This document shows, piece after piece, positions 1 through 8,297 of a stretch of DNA of 32,084 nt (the stretch's first letter is position 1; the number at the start of each line of letters is the position of its first letter). A model generated the notes under the pieces. The model was not told the DNA's origin. It did not search any database and was given only the letters and a program-made list of their open reading frames with translations. The position numbers and the translations under genes are program-made. The stretch is taken from the NCBI GenBank assembly GCA_964415395.1, contig CAYPZU010000022.1, positions 1 to 32,084 on the forward strand, read 5' to 3'. This DNA comes from CAYPZU01 sp964415395. Lineage in GTDB: Bacteria; Chlamydiota; Chlamydiia; Chlamydiales; SM23-39.

Positions 1-91
1 AGCACAGAGAACACAGAGGCGGGGAAGCCCCGCAGCCCCAGGATAAAGAATTCTGAAGAGATCTTGGGATGTGTTTCTTTTGTTGGGGGAG

Positions 92-116
92 AGCGAGGGG
101 GATTTCCCCCCTCGCT
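92..116 (-). terminator. Strong stem-loop downstream of the SpoIID-like gene
   Basis: A perfect 10-bp inverted repeat (AGCGAGGGGG at 92-101, its complement at 107-116) encloses a 5-nt loop and lies just after the stop codon of the SpoIID-like gene. There is no T-tract on the minus-strand exit side, so it is not a textbook rho-independent terminator. It may act as a 3'-end stabiliser or a weak terminator. A smaller hairpin (GCGGGG/CCCCGC, 19-33) lies further downstream. Confidence 0.4.
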
Positions 117-126
117 GGATAGATGA

Positions 127-1305
127 CTATTTGGGGATTGCGCCCAGGTTGTAAAGATAGGTCTCGGGGTAGAATTTCGAGAGGATCTTCACTGCATTTT
201 CCCCATTTTGAGCGAGCGCCGTGGCGGAATAGAGGCAGAGCCCTACGCCGTGGCCTTTGCCGTAGCCGGTAAAGAGGATCGAATCGTCTTTGAGGGAGAC
301 GGTGAAGTCGGAGCTTTGCAGGTGCGACTTGCCGAGTTTCTCTTGCAGGGCGAGGAAGTCGACGTCGTGGGAATCGGCGCCGTCTTTGACTCGGAGGCCG
401 TAGACTTTATTGGATGGCTTGTCGACGAACAGCTCAATCGATTTGATCTGCGCGACGTCGAGCAGGTGCGAGAGAGCCTTTTTGCCGATCTGATACGACC
501 ATTTGAATTCGTTGCGGGCGAGGGCGGCGTGGGGCGCTTCGACTCCTTTTTCCGGAGCGAGAGCGTCTTTGCGGAAGATCGACGAGTAAGGAGCGGTTTT
601 GCCTGCGCTGTTTTCGGTCCAGGTCGTAGCGAAAGGAAGGCTGCGGCCGTCTTCGTTGTGGACGAGGATCAGGTGGCGGGTGGAATCGACGGCCCGGTCG
701 ACGGGAGAGTTGGAGACGACGAGCGCGGATCCCTGGTAGCCGGCTTCGTCTGCGGAGATGTGCCAGAAGCTGTCGTTCGAGCGGGTGGCGCGGTAGTAGG
801 CGTCGGTGCGGGCCAGGATGGCGAGGGCAGACATCACTTCAGATTCAAGCGGAGCGGGGAATTGAGCGGTGAGCTGCGCTTTCACGTACGTTTCGATGTC
901 GAGGTCGTTGACGACGTTGATCGTTCCGGCGACGCCGTAGACGGCTACAGCTCCGGAGTATTGGATGCCGTTGACGAAGATCGAGGTTTCGGCAGAGCGG
1001 GGTTTGATGTAGAGCTGGTGGATGCCGGGAAACTCTTCGCCCCATTTCAGGCCGTTTTCCAGTTCGCGGACGATGAACCGCTTGCCGAGAAGTCCGGAAG
1101 AGAGGCGCGATCCGTCGTGCGGATTGAAGAGGTAGTACGGGCCTTTGACTTCAAGGAGCGCTTCGCTAGCGTCTTTTTCGAGGAGAACCTGGATGTTGCG
1201 GGGCGCCATCGGTTCGGCGATCCTCTCGTACGAGACGCTTTCGTCAGCTTGCAGTTGGGGGAGAAGAGCACTGCAAAGGAGTGCTGCGGCGGTCATGAGT
1301 TTCAT
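127..1305 (-). CDS. spoIID: Secreted SpoIID/LytB-domain protein (peptidoglycan glycan-strand cleavage family)
   Basis: The 392-residue protein begins with a signal peptide (about residues 1-20, ending LPQLQA). The SpoIID signature region is present (LAILART near residue 165), as is the C-terminal glycine/histidine block GYGKGHGVGL near residue 350. SpoIID proteins cut peptidoglycan glycan strands stripped of stem peptides, and a chlamydial member has been linked to division-septum remodelling. By hand alignment the position of the catalytic Glu of Bacillus SpoIID (SEMP motif) is Gln148 here (AQFP), which could mean altered or lost lytic activity. The start codon overlaps the ruvB stop as ATGA, so the two genes are translationally coupled. 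In C. trachomatis the equivalent gene (CT041, from memory) also neighbours ruvB. Confidence 0.85.
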   Translation of the reverse strand: MKLMTAAALLCSALLPQLQADESVSYERIAEPMAPRNIQVLLEKDASEALLEVKGPYYLFNPHDGSRLSSGLLGKRFIVRELENGLKWGEEFPGIHQLYIKPRSAETSIFVNGIQYSGAVAVYGVAGTINVVNDLDIETYVKAQLTAQFPAPLESEVMSALAILARTDAYYRATRSNDSFWHISADEAGYQGSALVVSNSPVDRAVDSTRHLILVHNEDGRSLPFATTWTENSAGKTAPYSSIFRKDALAPEKGVEAPHAALARNEFKWSYQIGKKALSHLLDVAQIKSIELFVDKPSNKVYGLRVKDGADSHDVDFLALQEKLGKSHLQSSDFTVSLKDDSILFTGYGKGHGVGLCLYSATALAQNGENAVKILSKFYPETYLYNLGAIPK

Positions 1306-2318
1306 GGTTTTGGCTCCGGTATTTTTTTTGGCTTTCGTCCAAGATGTTCATAGGCGAGCTGCGTCGCTTCCCTTCCTCTGGGCGTCCTTTTGATCATGCC
1401 CTGCAGGATGAGGAAGGGTTCGTACACTTCCTCGACGGTGTGGGGCTCTTCGCCCACCGCAGCCGCTAAATTATTGAGGCCGACAGGGCCTCCCTCGTGA
1501 TGGTCAATGATAACGGTCAGGATTTTTTTGTCCATCTCGTCGAGTCCGAGGTCGTCGATGGCGAGCATTTCGAGCGCTTTTTTCGCGAGCGGGGCGCCGA
1601 TCGATTTCTGTTTCTGGATTTGGGCGCAGTCGCGCACCCAGCGCAGGAGATTGTTGGCGATCCGGGGCGTGCCGCGGGCCCGCTTTGCGATTTCCAGAGC
1701 GGCGGATGGTTCGATTGTCTGGCCGAGAAGCTGGGAGGAGCGGGAAACGATTTGGCTGAGGGTCGCTGGATCGTAGTAGTCGAGGCGGAGGGAGATGAGA
1801 AAACGGCTCCGCATCGGGGCGCTTAAAAGGCCGGAGCGGGTCGTCGCGCCGACGAGGGTGAACGGATTGAGTTTCACTTGCACGCTGCGGGCGTTGGGCC
1901 CTGAGTCGATCATCAGGTCGAGCGAAAAATCTTCCATCGCCGAATAGAGATATTCTTCGGCGGTTTTGGGAAGGCGGTGGATCTCGTCGATGAAGAGAAC
2001 GTCGCCCTGCTTCAGATTGGTGAGCAGGCCGGCCAAATCGCCTGGTTTTTCGACTGCGGGGCCGGAGGTGACGGTAAGCTGGGTTCCCATCGCCTTGGAG
2101 ATAATGTGGGCGAGCGTCGTTTTGCCGAGTCCGGGCGGGCCTGAAAAAAGACAGTGGCCGAGCGCCTCTTTGCGCGATTTAGCCGCTTCGACGAAAATTT
2201 CGAGACGCGCGCGAACCGCTTCCTGTCCGACAAAATCGGAAAGAGTTTGAGGGCGGAGCGGCGTTTCAAAGGGAACGTCGGGCTGCGTCCAAGAGGACTC
2301 AATAAATGCTTCGCTCAT
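1302..2318 (-). CDS. ruvB: Holliday junction branch migration helicase RuvB
   Basis: RuvB is the AAA+ motor that, with RuvA, drives Holliday junction migration before RuvC resolution. The 338 residues match the family length. Walker A is GPPGLGKTT at residues 60-68, Walker B is DEIH at 111-114, and the sensor/arginine-finger region reads GATTRSGLLSAPMRSRF. The C-terminal winged-helix DNA-binding domain includes a GGPVGLNNLAAA segment. The gene is divergent from dcd across an 80-bp spacer and leads a two-gene unit with the SpoIID-like gene. No strong Shine-Dalgarno precedes the ATG. The assignment is secure. Confidence 0.97.
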   Translation of the reverse strand: MSEAFIESSWTQPDVPFETPLRPQTLSDFVGQEAVRARLEIFVEAAKSRKEALGHCLFSGPPGLGKTTLAHIISKAMGTQLTVTSGPAVEKPGDLAGLLTNLKQGDVLFIDEIHRLPKTAEEYLYSAMEDFSLDLMIDSGPNARSVQVKLNPFTLVGATTRSGLLSAPMRSRFLISLRLDYYDPATLSQIVSRSSQLLGQTIEPSAALEIAKRARGTPRIANNLLRWVRDCAQIQKQKSIGAPLAKKALEMLAIDDLGLDEMDKKILTVIIDHHEGGPVGLNNLAAAVGEEPHTVEEVYEPFLILQGMIKRTPRGREATQLAYEHLGRKPKKIPEPKP

Positions 2319-2398
2319 ACACTTAAAAAATGTAGCAAGAAAACCAATTGAAAAGCTATACCTAAACTGACCTCCGAACCAATTCCCCGAGAGATTTT

Positions 2399-2965
2399 AT
2401 GGTATTGCAATCCGACCGCTGGATCCGAAAAATGGCCCTCGAACACAAGATGATCGAACCGTTCGCGGACCGGCAAGTGCGCGAGGAGAAAGGCGAGAAG
2501 CTGGTGAGCTTCGGCCTTTCGAGCTACGGCTACGACTTGCGCGTCGCCGAAGAGTTTAAAGTATTCACGAACGTCTACAATTCGATCGTCGATCCGAAAA
2601 ATTTCAGCGCCGACGCGTTTGTAGATATCCGCGGAAGCACCTGCATCATCCCGCCGAATTCGTTCGCGCTCGCCCGCAGCGTTGAATATTTCCGGATACC
2701 GAGGAACGTCCTGACTCTCTGCATTGGCAAGTCGACCTACGCCCGGTGCGGGATCATTGTGAACGTAACCCCGTTCGAGCCGGAGTGGGAAGGCTATGTG
2801 ACTCTGGAGATTTCGAACACAACTCCTTTGCCTGCTAAGATTTATGCTGGAGAAGGGTTGGCTCAGGTCCTCTTTTTCGTGGCGCCCGAAGTGTGCGAAG
2901 TGTCGTATGCCGACAGGAAGGGGAAATATATGAAGCAGATGGAAATCACCTACCCGACAATTTAA
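2399..2965 (+). CDS. dcd: dCTP deaminase
   Basis: This enzyme deaminates dCTP to dUTP, feeding dTMP synthesis. The 188-residue length fits the trimeric Dcd/dUTPase-fold family. The N-terminus (SDRWIRKMALEHKMIEPF) is the usual Dcd start, and the core carries RGSTC near residue 80 and the GKSTYARCG block typical of Dcd, followed by EPEWEGYVTLEISN. A GAGAG Shine-Dalgarno lies 5-9 nt before the ATG. It is the first gene of a plus-strand operon and sits next to ruvB, as in C. trachomatis (CT039/CT040 from memory). Confidence 0.96.
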   Translation: MVLQSDRWIRKMALEHKMIEPFADRQVREEKGEKLVSFGLSSYGYDLRVAEEFKVFTNVYNSIVDPKNFSADAFVDIRGSTCIIPPNSFALARSVEYFRIPRNVLTLCIGKSTYARCGIIVNVTPFEPEWEGYVTLEISNTTPLPAKIYAGEGLAQVLFFVAPEVCEVSYADRKGKYMKQMEITYPTI

Positions 2966-3013
2966 TTCGACGAATAATAGAAAATAGACTAATAAGACTA
3001 TAGAGGGAAAAGC

Positions 3014-3304
3014 ATGTCTGAAGGGGTTGGATCGTTCTGGCTTCGCTCCTGGTGGGTCGCCGCCGTTTGTCTTATGACGGCGATTGTGTATTTTCAGGCA
3101 TTCAAAGAGAAAAGCGCTTCAGTGAAAGAGCTCCGCTTCCGCCTCGAGGAAATGGAGAAAGAGAAGGCGCTTGCGCTGCAGGAAAAAGAGGATCTCCATT
3201 TACGGATCGCCTCTCAAAACGACCCTGCGTGGATCGAGCTGATCCTGATGCGCGACCTCGGCGTCGTACCCGAGGGGTTTTTGAAAGTGCATTTCTCTAA
3301 ATGA
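3014..3304 (+). CDS. Small FtsB/DivIC-like single-pass membrane protein
   Basis: The 96-residue protein has a short N-terminal tail, one transmembrane helix (about residues 10-28), a charged coiled coil (about 32-68) and a conserved-looking C-terminal segment (DPAWIELILMRDLGVVPEG). This architecture is that of septum-formation-initiator (FtsB/DivIC/FtsL) proteins, in which the C-terminal motif follows the coiled coil. A divisome role is inferred from architecture only. It may correspond to a small hypothetical protein next to dcd in C. trachomatis. A GAGGGAAA Shine-Dalgarno precedes the ATG. Its stop overlaps the next gene's start as ATGA, indicating coupling to the CBS-domain membrane proteins. 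Confidence 0.7.
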   Translation: MSEGVGSFWLRSWWVAAVCLMTAIVYFQAFKEKSASVKELRFRLEEMEKEKALALQEKEDLHLRIASQNDPAWIELILMRDLGVVPEGFLKVHFSK

Positions 3305-4556
3305 TTCCGGCGCTGATCGCTCTGCTTTTTTTCCTCATCCTCCTTTCAGCGTCGCTCTCTGCTTCCGAAACAGCCCTTTTTTCCCTTTCGCCCCTCACTG
3401 TAAAATCGTACCGCAGCGCTTCCAACCCCCGGTTGGGACTCATCGCGCGGTTGATGGAAAAGCCTCGGGATCTGTTAGTTACAATTCTGATGCTCAACAT
3501 CTTCGCAAATATCCTGATCCAGAACACCGTCTCCTCGCTGTTTGAACAGGAGGAGGGGTGGTGGATCAAGATCGTCGTGCCCCTTGTCCTGACGCTGCTC
3601 TTCGGGGAGGTGCTGCCGAAATCGCTTGCGCTGCCGAACAACGCCCAGGTGGCCTACAGGGCGGCTCCCTGGCTTGACCGGGCGGCGCGGTTTCTGCGGC
3701 CGATCCGAATTCCTCTGACGAAGGCGACGAGCGGCATCTCCCGCTTTCTCTTTTTTTTTCTGACCGAAGAAAAAGAGATCTCCGCTGAGGAGCTCCGCCA
3801 CGTCCTGAAAACGTCTGAAGAGGCTGGAGTGCTTCTTCCTGAAGAGGCCGAGCTGATCGACGGCGCGCTCGATCTGCAGACAACGATCGTCAAAGAGCGA
3901 ATGCGCCCCCGCGAAGAGGTTCTCTTTTACGATATTCAGGAACCGCTTGCGCAATTGACCCATCTTTTCGTCGACCAGGAAACAACCCGCGTTCCTGTCT
4001 GCGACGGCGATCTCGAAAATCTTCTCGGAATCCTTTCCACGCGCCGCTATTTTTTCCAGAAAGAGCAGATCCAGAAGCCGGCCGACGTGGTTCCCTTTTT
4101 GAAAAAACCGTTCTATGTCCCTGAAACGACAAAAGCATGGGCCCTCCTCCGCACTTTGCGGGAGAGAGGGGAGAGTCTGGCGATCGTCGTCGACGAATAT
4201 GGATCGATTTCGGGGCTGATCACACAGGAAGATCTGATTGAAGCGGTCGTGGGAGAAATCAAAGATCGGCGCGATACGAAAAGCCTCTATACCCGCTCGA
4301 GCGAAGATGTGATCATCGCCAGCGGGAAGCTTGAGCTTGCCGAATTCCGCGAGATTTTCGGCGTTCCTCTGAAATCGAAAGAGAACATTGTCACTTTGGG
4401 CGGGTGGCTGATTGAGCAGTTGGGAGACATTCCTGCCACAGGCGCCAAATACGCGACGGACGATTTTCTCTTTTATGTTCTCGCAGCGGAACCCCACAGA
4501 GTTCGCAGGATCTACGTCCGCAGGNNNNNNNNNNGAAGCCGGGGAAGAAAAAATGA
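3301..4556 (+). CDS. CNNM/CBS-domain membrane protein, HlyC/CorC family (first of two)
   Basis: The N-terminal DUF21/CNNM membrane domain (residues 1 to about 150, opening with SASLSASETALFSLS and containing LLFGEVLPKSLALP) is followed by a CBS pair (about 195-310) with VVDEYGSISGLITQEDL, and then a CorC_HlyC transporter-associated domain. Members are linked to Mg2+/Co2+ transport or membrane integrity. A ten-N scaffold gap interrupts the last codons. Removing 11 bases (the Ns plus one duplicated g) gives an ending ...RRKPGKKK and a TGA overlapping the next ATG, for about 414 residues. Removing only the Ns would instead fuse this gene in frame with the next. I prefer two genes, because ATGA coupling is the rule here and chlamydiae carry two adjacent homologues (CT256/CT257 from memory). 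Confidence 0.88.
4525..4534. other. Assembly gap (10 N)
   Basis: This is a fixed-size run of ten N at a contig join inside the 3' end of the first CBS-domain gene. Closing it with a one-base overlap restores a clean stop and an ATGA junction with the following gene. Confidence 0.95.
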
Positions 4557-5758
4557 CGTTCTACCTCGCCTGCACTCTCGCCGCAGTCGTCGTCCAGGGG
4601 CTCTTTGCCCTGTTCGAAATGGCGTGCGTCTCGTTCAATAGAGTGCGGCTCCAATATTACGCCAGCCAGGGAACGCGGCGCGCTCTGTGGCTCAATTATC
4701 TCTTGAAGCGCCCCTCGCGCCTGTTTGGCACGACGCTGATCGGGATCAACACAGCGCTTGTAATTGGATCTGAATGCGCGAGGCGTTTTTACGAATCGAT
4801 TCATCTCGATCCCGATTGGGCGCCTCTGACGCAGATTTTCATCGTCGTCGTTTTCGGCGAATTGGCTCCGATCTTTGCGGCCCGGCGCCATCCGGAGCAG
4901 GTGGCGATGGCGTGCGTTCCGGTCATGGTCCTCATCGCCCGCGTTTTAAGCCCGCTCATTTGGTTTTTCGACGCCCTGTCGCGGCTGGTTCACCGCCTCA
5001 TGGGAAAAAAGAAAGACGTTCCGCTCTTTCTTTCCCGCGAAGAGGTGAAGATGGCGTTCGAAGAGAAAGAAGAAGGGGAAGACGAATTCAACGAGACGGT
5101 GGGACGGATCTTTAAGCTGAAAAACCTGACGGCAGGGCAGCTTATGACTCCGCTTGCGAAAGTGCAGATGGGCCCGTCCCATATTACGATCGCGGAGATG
5201 AAGCATCTTTTGAGCGTCCATTACACGCCGATCCTCCCGATCTACCATCGCTATACCCACAATATCGTCGCTGTGGCCCATTTGAGGGATCTGCTCCGGC
5301 TTGAAGAGAATAAGAAAGCGATCGAAAAAGCCCGCTCTCCCTGGTTCGTCACCCGCGATACATCGATTCTCCAGATCATCGAACAGTTCCGGCGCAATAA
5401 CCAGAGCATCGCCGTCATCCTCGATGCTTCGGGGCAGGCTTGCGGACTCCTTACGCTCGACCAGATCCTCGAACAGATCTTCGGCGAGGAAGAAAAGCAG
5501 CCGCCGCAGGAAGAGGTTCCATCGACTTACGTCGAGAGAACGCTCTCAGGGGAGATGAGCGTTGAGGAATTCAACAGGCAGTTCCAGGCTGATCTTCCTC
5601 TCGAGCATGGGGAAACTCTAAATGATCTGATTGTAAGCCAGCTCCACCATCTTCCCGTCAAAGGCGAAGCGGTTCGGATCGGCACATTCGAATTCACCGT
5701 CGAGGAGCCGACGCTCCGCGGCATCAAAACCCTCTCCGTTCAGTCGATCCCAGAGTAG
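4553..5758 (+). CDS. CNNM/CBS-domain membrane protein, HlyC/CorC family (second of two)
   Basis: The 401-residue protein has the same order as its upstream neighbour. A CNNM/DUF21 membrane domain (about residues 1-150, with FALFEMACVSFNRVR and VFGELAPIFAARR) is followed by a CBS pair (about 195-310, with SIAVILDASGQACGLLTLDQIL) and a C-terminal CorC_HlyC domain. It diverges clearly from the first copy, so this is an old duplication rather than a recent repeat. The start is taken at the ATG that overlaps the upstream TGA and follows a GGGGAAG Shine-Dalgarno. Upstream sequence is open only across the N run. The pair may form a heteromeric transporter or regulator, which is inference. Confidence 0.88.
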   Translation: MTFYLACTLAAVVVQGLFALFEMACVSFNRVRLQYYASQGTRRALWLNYLLKRPSRLFGTTLIGINTALVIGSECARRFYESIHLDPDWAPLTQIFIVVVFGELAPIFAARRHPEQVAMACVPVMVLIARVLSPLIWFFDALSRLVHRLMGKKKDVPLFLSREEVKMAFEEKEEGEDEFNETVGRIFKLKNLTAGQLMTPLAKVQMGPSHITIAEMKHLLSVHYTPILPIYHRYTHNIVAVAHLRDLLRLEENKKAIEKARSPWFVTRDTSILQIIEQFRRNNQSIAVILDASGQACGLLTLDQILEQIFGEEEKQPPQEEVPSTYVERTLSGEMSVEEFNRQFQADLPLEHGETLNDLIVSQLHHLPVKGEAVRIGTFEFTVEEPTLRGIKTLSVQSIPE

Positions 5759-5814
5759 ATCCTCTGGACGGGAATCTTCGGTTCCGTTAACCTATCTTTC
5801 CCGTTTGAGGCGAA

Positions 5815-6465
5815 ATGAACGCTGCAGCTCTTTCTATCACTGTGCCGCACCCTGTCCGCAAGGGAGGCGTTGTTCAACGGGATTCGGCTCTCACCTTCCT
5901 CGATTCGATCGACAGCTCCTGGAAAGGGCATGAACCTTTTGCCATGTGGCTGATCCAAAAGCTCCATCCGAAAACAACTGTCGATATCGGCTTCGACCGC
6001 GGTCTTTCGACAATCGCCTTCGCTTATAAAAATAGAGGGCATGTTTTCGGGATCGACTGGTTCCAGGAGGGGAATTACGCTCAAAAGAGCTTCGCTCTCG
6101 ATGCGGCTTTCCGCAATATTTCGAATGCGCTCCGGTTCAAATATGCGAAAAACATTCACTTGATCATCGGCCCGTTCCGCGAAGTGTCGCGGAAGTGGGA
6201 CAGGAAAATCGATTTGCTCCACATCGATTGGTCCCATACCTATTTCGAAACGAAACTCCATTTCGACACCTGGGCGCCCTATTTAAAGCGGGAAGGAGTC
6301 GTGCTGATACACGATGTTCTGTCCCGTCCTGAAGAGACGGGCCGGTTTTTCCGCGAGCTGCCTTATCACAAGATCCTTTTTCCCCATGCGGAGGGACTTG
6401 GAGTCGCTTCGCAGGACGAAGAGTTAATCGCTGAGATCAGGAAGAAATTTTTCGAATTTTGCTGA
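5815..6465 (+). CDS. Class I SAM-dependent methyltransferase-like protein (Methyltransf_24 type)
   Basis: The 216-residue protein carries a Rossmann-type SAM-binding signature (VDIGFDRGLST, residues 56-66, with an acidic Asp81 ending the second strand, FGIDWF). A later IDLLHIDWSHTYFETKLHFD segment is followed by GVVLIHDV. This pattern is typical of Methyltransf_24 proteins found near sugar and surface-polysaccharide genes. The glycine loop is GFDRG rather than GxGxG, so SAM binding should be checked. A GAGG Shine-Dalgarno lies just upstream. It is the last gene of the dcd operon and its 3' end overlaps the convergent NifS-like gene by 29 bp, leaving no room for a terminator. The substrate is unknown. 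Confidence 0.7.
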   Translation: MNAAALSITVPHPVRKGGVVQRDSALTFLDSIDSSWKGHEPFAMWLIQKLHPKTTVDIGFDRGLSTIAFAYKNRGHVFGIDWFQEGNYAQKSFALDAAFRNISNALRFKYAKNIHLIIGPFREVSRKWDRKIDLLHIDWSHTYFETKLHFDTWAPYLKREGVVLIHDVLSRPEETGRFFRELPYHKILFPHAEGLGVASQDEELIAEIRKKFFEFC

Positions 6466-7564
6466 CGATCCGGCCCAGTTTTTCTACTGCGGCTTCGATT
6501 TCTTCGCGCGTATTCATCCGGCTGATGCTGAAGCGGATCGAAGAACGGGCTGTTTTTTTGTCGATTCCCATTTCAGTCAGGACGCGGGACGGCTCGAGAG
6601 AGCCGGAGGCGCAGGCGGAGCCGTGGCTCACGGCGATTCCAGCCATGTCGAGGTGCATCAGGAGCGTCTCTCCGTCTACTCCAAGGATGGCGAGATTTGA
6701 GACGTTGCTGACGCGCGGGCCTTGCCCATTGATGGCGATATCGGGGATCGTTCGAAGGATTCCATTTTCCAGATGGTTTCTCAAATCGCGGAGCGTTTGG
6801 ATGATTCCTTCCTGATCTTCCTGGAAGATCCGGATCGCCTCGGCAAGGCCGAGGATGCCTGGGAGATTTTCCGTGCCGGCCCGTTTTTGGAATTCCTGGC
6901 CTCCTCCTGTCAGAAGGGGGGAGAGCTTCAGGCTGGAGCGGAGAAAAAGGGCTCCAATTCCTTTCGGCCCATGGATTTTATGACCGCTGAGGGCGACGGC
7001 GGCGGCGGACTTCGGCAGGGAGAGGCGGTCTTTCCCGATGAAGGCGACTCCGTCGAGGAGGAGCGGAATGTTCCTTTTTTCAGCGATGGCGCCGATGGCG
7101 TCCAGGTCGATTTTGACCCCTGTTTCCCCATTGCATAGAGACAGAACGAGGGCGCGGGTTTCGGGGCGGACTGCCCGTTCGATCTCTTCCGGAAGGGGCG
7201 CTCCCCAGAGGCCTACGGGAACGAATGAGGCCTGGAGTCCTTGCGCCTGCAGCGATTGGATTGTTTTGTAGACGGCCGAGTGTTCGATGGCGGTTGTGAC
7301 GATATGCCCGTGGGCGCCAAGGCCTCTCAGGAGGAGATTGATCGCTTCGGTGCCGCCCGACGTGAAGACGATTTCGTCCGGCTTGGCTTCGAAAAAGGAA
7401 GAGACGGCGCGCCGGGCTTCGGATAGGCGGGTTCTCGCTTCCCTTCCGAAGGAGTGGACGCTAGAGGGGTTCGCCGGCGGTCCGCCCAGGTCGGCCGCCA
7501 TTGCCTTGAATACTTTCGGATCCAGGGCTGTCGTCGCGTTGTTGTCTAAGTAGATCCTCTGCAT
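6437..7564 (-). CDS. NifS/IscS-like cysteine desulfurase
   Basis: Cysteine desulfurases are PLP enzymes that mobilise sulfur from cysteine for Fe-S clusters and thio-modifications. The 375-residue protein has the canonical start YLDNNATT, the PLP-stacking His95, PLP-phosphate region SGGTEA near residues 69-74, Asp171, the Schiff-base Lys196 in SGHKIHGPKG, and the active-site Cys318 in SHGSACASGS. Two usually conserved positions differ: the DAVQ motif reads DGVA and the NNE motif reads NGE. It is probably the second chlamydial NifS-like gene (CT258 in C. trachomatis from memory). Its start lies inside the 3' end of the PP2C gene, and it closes the lipoprotein-protease-serpin-phosphatase operon. 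Confidence 0.9.
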   Translation of the reverse strand: MQRIYLDNNATTALDPKVFKAMAADLGGPPANPSSVHSFGREARTRLSEARRAVSSFFEAKPDEIVFTSGGTEAINLLLRGLGAHGHIVTTAIEHSAVYKTIQSLQAQGLQASFVPVGLWGAPLPEEIERAVRPETRALVLSLCNGETGVKIDLDAIGAIAEKRNIPLLLDGVAFIGKDRLSLPKSAAAVALSGHKIHGPKGIGALFLRSSLKLSPLLTGGGQEFQKRAGTENLPGILGLAEAIRIFQEDQEGIIQTLRDLRNHLENGILRTIPDIAINGQGPRVSNVSNLAILGVDGETLLMHLDMAGIAVSHGSACASGSLEPSRVLTEMGIDKKTARSSIRFSISRMNTREEIEAAVEKLGRIVSKIRKISS

Positions 7565-8297
7565 CGGATTGCACCATTAGGATCGTAATGTTATCAGAGC
7601 TGCCCTTAATTTTCGCCTTCTGAATGAGGCGGCGGGAGGCGGTTTCAAGATCGGGAGAGCGGATTAAAATTTTTTCCATGTCGGGCAGAGGGAGGACGTC
7701 GGTGAGGCCGTCGGAGCAAAGGAGGTAGAGATCGCCCGGCTGGTGGGGGGCGGTGGCGATTTCGGGGTTGGCTCTCGATCCGGTTCCGACGGCGCGGGTG
7801 ATTACGTTTTTGTAAGGATAGGGAGTTTCGCACTCTTCGGCGAGCTTGCCAGTGGCGAGCCATTTGGCGAAGAGGGAATGATCCTGCGTGAGGAGCTCTA
7901 GTTTTTCTTTCCGAAGGCGGTAGATCCGGCTATCGCCGACATGGGCGTAGACGATCGTATCGCGCGTCCAGAACAGGCAGCAGAGAGTCGTCCCCATCCC
8001 GCTGCACGATTCGGTGTTTTTTCCGAGCTGGTAGACCCACTGGTTGGCTTTTTCGATGGCGTAGCGCAGCTCGATGATCAATTCGATCGGGTTGCGGCTT
8101 TGGATCCGTTTGGCCGAGGAGCAGAGATGGTCGATTGCTTCCTGAGCGGCGATTTCCCCTGCATTATGCCCTCCCATCCCATCGGCGAGGGCAAAAAAAC
8201 CCAGCTCGGGCAGCGCGGCCCATACATCTTCGTTATTGGGTCTGGAGACCCCGATGTCGGTGAGGCCGAAGTAGGTGAGCGTGGGCGCGCTTTCCAT
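7461..8297 (-). CDS. PP2C-family protein serine/threonine phosphatase
   Basis: The 278-residue PPM/PP2C phosphatase is metal-dependent. Conserved motifs are NNED at residues 21-24, ALADGMGGHNAGEIA from about 37, the later CSDGLTDVL, and the SSDNITILM metal-ligand motif near the end of the core. It probably opposes the Hanks-type kinases of chlamydiae; CT259 is the likely counterpart. The ATG at 8297 is preferred over an adjacent TTG because it forms a TGATG junction with the serpin stop. About 30 residues follow the normal end of the fold, and this tail is encoded within the first 104 bp of the NifS-like gene, an unusually long same-strand overlap. Confidence 0.92.
   Translation of the reverse strand: MESAPTLTYFGLTDIGVSRPNNEDVWAALPELGFFALADGMGGHNAGEIAAQEAIDHLCSSAKRIQSRNPIELIIELRYAIEKANQWVYQLGKNTESCSGMGTTLCCLFWTRDTIVYAHVGDSRIYRLRKEKLELLTQDHSLFAKWLATGKLAEECETPYPYKNVITRAVGTGSRANPEIATAPHQPGDLYLLCSDGLTDVLPLPDMEKILIRSPDLETASRRLIQKAKIKGSSDNITILMVQSDAEDLLRQQRDDSPGSESIQGNGGRPGRTAGEPL

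Noticed and set aside
208..1353. Long open frame on the plus strand, opposite the SpoIID-like gene
   Set aside because: It is a shadow of the minus-strand gene. It has biased, low-complexity composition, no ribosome binding site and no motif, while the opposite strand has a signal peptide and SpoIID motifs.
3475..4497. Long minus-strand open frame under the first CBS protein
   Set aside because: Antisense shadow in a G+C-rich gene. The plus strand has clear CNNM and CBS motifs and operon coupling.
3301..5758. Two CBS genes as a recent tandem duplication
   Set aside because: They share domain order but differ throughout in sequence, so the duplication is ancient.
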